Positions 63,294-64,000 of a stretch of DNA of 64,000 bases are shown one piece after another (within the stretch, counting starts at the first letter, position 1; the number at the start of each line of letters is the position of its first letter). Position numbers and translations under genes: made by a program. Below the pieces are notes generated by a model that saw nothing but the letters and a program-made list of their open reading frames with translations, made no database searches and was not told where the DNA came from. Source of the DNA: JAFEDN01 sp963832945 (lineage in GTDB: Bacteria > Pseudomonadota > Gammaproteobacteria > Coxiellales > Coxiellaceae); contig CAWHVV010000010.1 in assembly GCA_963832945.1 (NCBI GenBank), forward strand, positions 248,001 through 312,000. The letters are read 5' to 3'.

Positions 63294-64000
63294 CGACTTC
63301 GCCTGCCACCGGCGTAACCTGATCTGCCAATAACACCCGCAAGGTCGACATTAATTGACTGATGTCCACGGGTTTAGCGATATAATCCGTTGCCCCCACT
63401 TCTAAACAACGTTTGCGGTCATCCTGCATGGCTTTGGCTGTCAGAGCGATAATCGGCAATTTTTCAAAACCAGGTTCGCCGCGAATAAGCGCGATCAGTT
63501 CATAACCGTCCATTTCCGGCATCATAATATCCATTAAAATTACCTGAATATCGGGGTTTTTTCGTAATAACGCCATACCCGTTCGTCCGTTTTCCGCGAA
63601 AATCACTGACATATTATAACGCTCTAGAACACTGGTCAGGGCGAAAATGTTGCGCATATCGTCATCCACAATTAACACTTTTTTTCCCGACAGTTCAGGA
63701 TGACTTCGCTGCACCGTCGCCAATAAATTTTGTTGTTCGGCTGAAAGCTCCGCGTAAGGCTGGTGTAAACATAACATCGTTTTATCCAGCAGTTCAGCCA
63801 TGGTGTGGACCGTGTATATTGGCTTCGTGTGACTAAAATTTTCCAGCCACCGGTTTTCTTTTTTAGACAATTTACCCTGAACTAAAATAATCACTTGCAA
63901 TGCCTGCAAAACAGCAGAGGGCTTAGGCGAGTGGAAAAGCGCCGAAAAATCTTCCTGTTCCGGTAAGTGGGCATCAATCAGTAAACAGTCAACAGCATGA
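63283..64000 (-). CDS. Hybrid sensor histidine kinase, C-terminal receiver part (runs off window)
   Basis: An open minus-strand frame from the window edge to TAA 63283-63285, about 238 residues visible. The first part (HAVDCLLIDAHLPEQEDFSA to LLDKTMLCLHQPYAELSAEQ) looks like a degenerate receiver domain. The second is a complete receiver: KKVLIVDDDMRNIFALTSVL with the acidic pair, phospho-acceptor Asp in VILMDIMMPEMDGYELIALI, Thr/Lys in IIALTAKAMQDD and DYIAKPVDISQL. Multi-receiver hybrids of this type end in such a domain. The gene is convergent with the ruvC fragment and shares stop-codon bases with it. Confidence 0.82.
   Translation of the reverse strand, partial: HAVDCLLIDAHLPEQEDFSALFHSPKPSAVLQALQVIILVQGKLSKKENRWLENFSHTKPIYTVHTMAELLDKTMLCLHQPYAELSAEQQNLLATVQRSHPELSGKKVLIVDDDMRNIFALTSVLERYNMSVIFAENGRTGMALLRKNPDIQVILMDIMMPEMDGYELIALIRGEPGFEKLPIIALTAKAMQDDRKRCLEVGATDYIAKPVDISQLMSTLRVLLADQVTPVAGEVAYS

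Overview
The window looks like a chromosome segment of a host-associated gammaproteobacterium of the order Legionellales (Coxiella/Legionella/Aquicella/Berkiella-like). The evidence is gene order and gene content. The core blocks are in familiar gammaproteobacterial order: rplU-rpmA-obgE, ispB, ptsP-rppH, FmdB-DUF502-aspS-yebC-(ruvC). The pantothenate operon is panG-panB-panC-panD, as in Francisella. Between these blocks sit large, AT-rich genes with eukaryote-like domains (ankyrin, leucine-rich, Sel1, F-box-like, OTU, C2H2 zinc finger), which are the usual marks of intracellular effector repertoires. Species cannot be named from the sequence alone.

Layout. 0-12.6 kb: a carbohydrate block. 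Leftward: zwf, pgl and the start of a cyclic beta-glucan synthase-like gene. Rightward: pgm, a HAD hydrolase, a glucoamylase-like protein, pgi, gnd, tkt and tal. Together these encode glucose-phosphate interconversion and the complete pentose phosphate pathway. 12.6-21 kb: a dispersed repeat, an AAA ATPase, an unknown 517-residue protein, a 1497-residue nucleotidyltransferase-like/OTU protein and a small membrane protein. 21-29.6 kb: obgE, rpmA, rplU, an outer-membrane barrel, ispB, an IS1380-like transposase, tRNA-Pro, ptsP, rppH. 29.6-34 kb: nrdAB behind a promoter with NrdR and DnaA boxes. 34-43 kb: a dead restriction gene with an intact MT-A70 methyltransferase, tandem LRR genes and a giant ankyrin gene. 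42.8-47 kb: panGBCD and divergent coaBC. 47-52.3 kb: repeats, FmdB, membrane proteins, aspS, yebC. 52.4-63.1 kb: an effector island with a toxin-antitoxin pair, which separates yebC from a truncated ruvC. 63.3-64 kb: the receiver end of a hybrid histidine kinase.

Two features dominate. First, many reading frames of conserved genes (glucoamylase-like, pgi, gnd, tkt, tal, nrdA, nrdB, a 49-kb membrane protein, aspS, yebC) are broken by one-base indels, although the protein sequence is conserved on both sides of each break. The breaks are clustered, and neighbouring multi-kilobase ORFs are clean. Residual sequencing error is the simplest reading; real decay is the alternative. These genes are therefore annotated as full-length spans with frameshifts. 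Second, the accessory regions carry several unusual effector architectures: three tandem canonical C2H2 zinc fingers joined to a possible CE-clan protease-like domain; an OTU cysteine-protease motif joined to a nucleotidyltransferase motif; and an internally duplicated F-box/ankyrin protein. Short repeat families (a ~160-bp GC-rich intergenic repeat, a 185-bp inverted-repeat element, and 19-20 bp direct repeats) lie at many of the junctions between core and accessory DNA.
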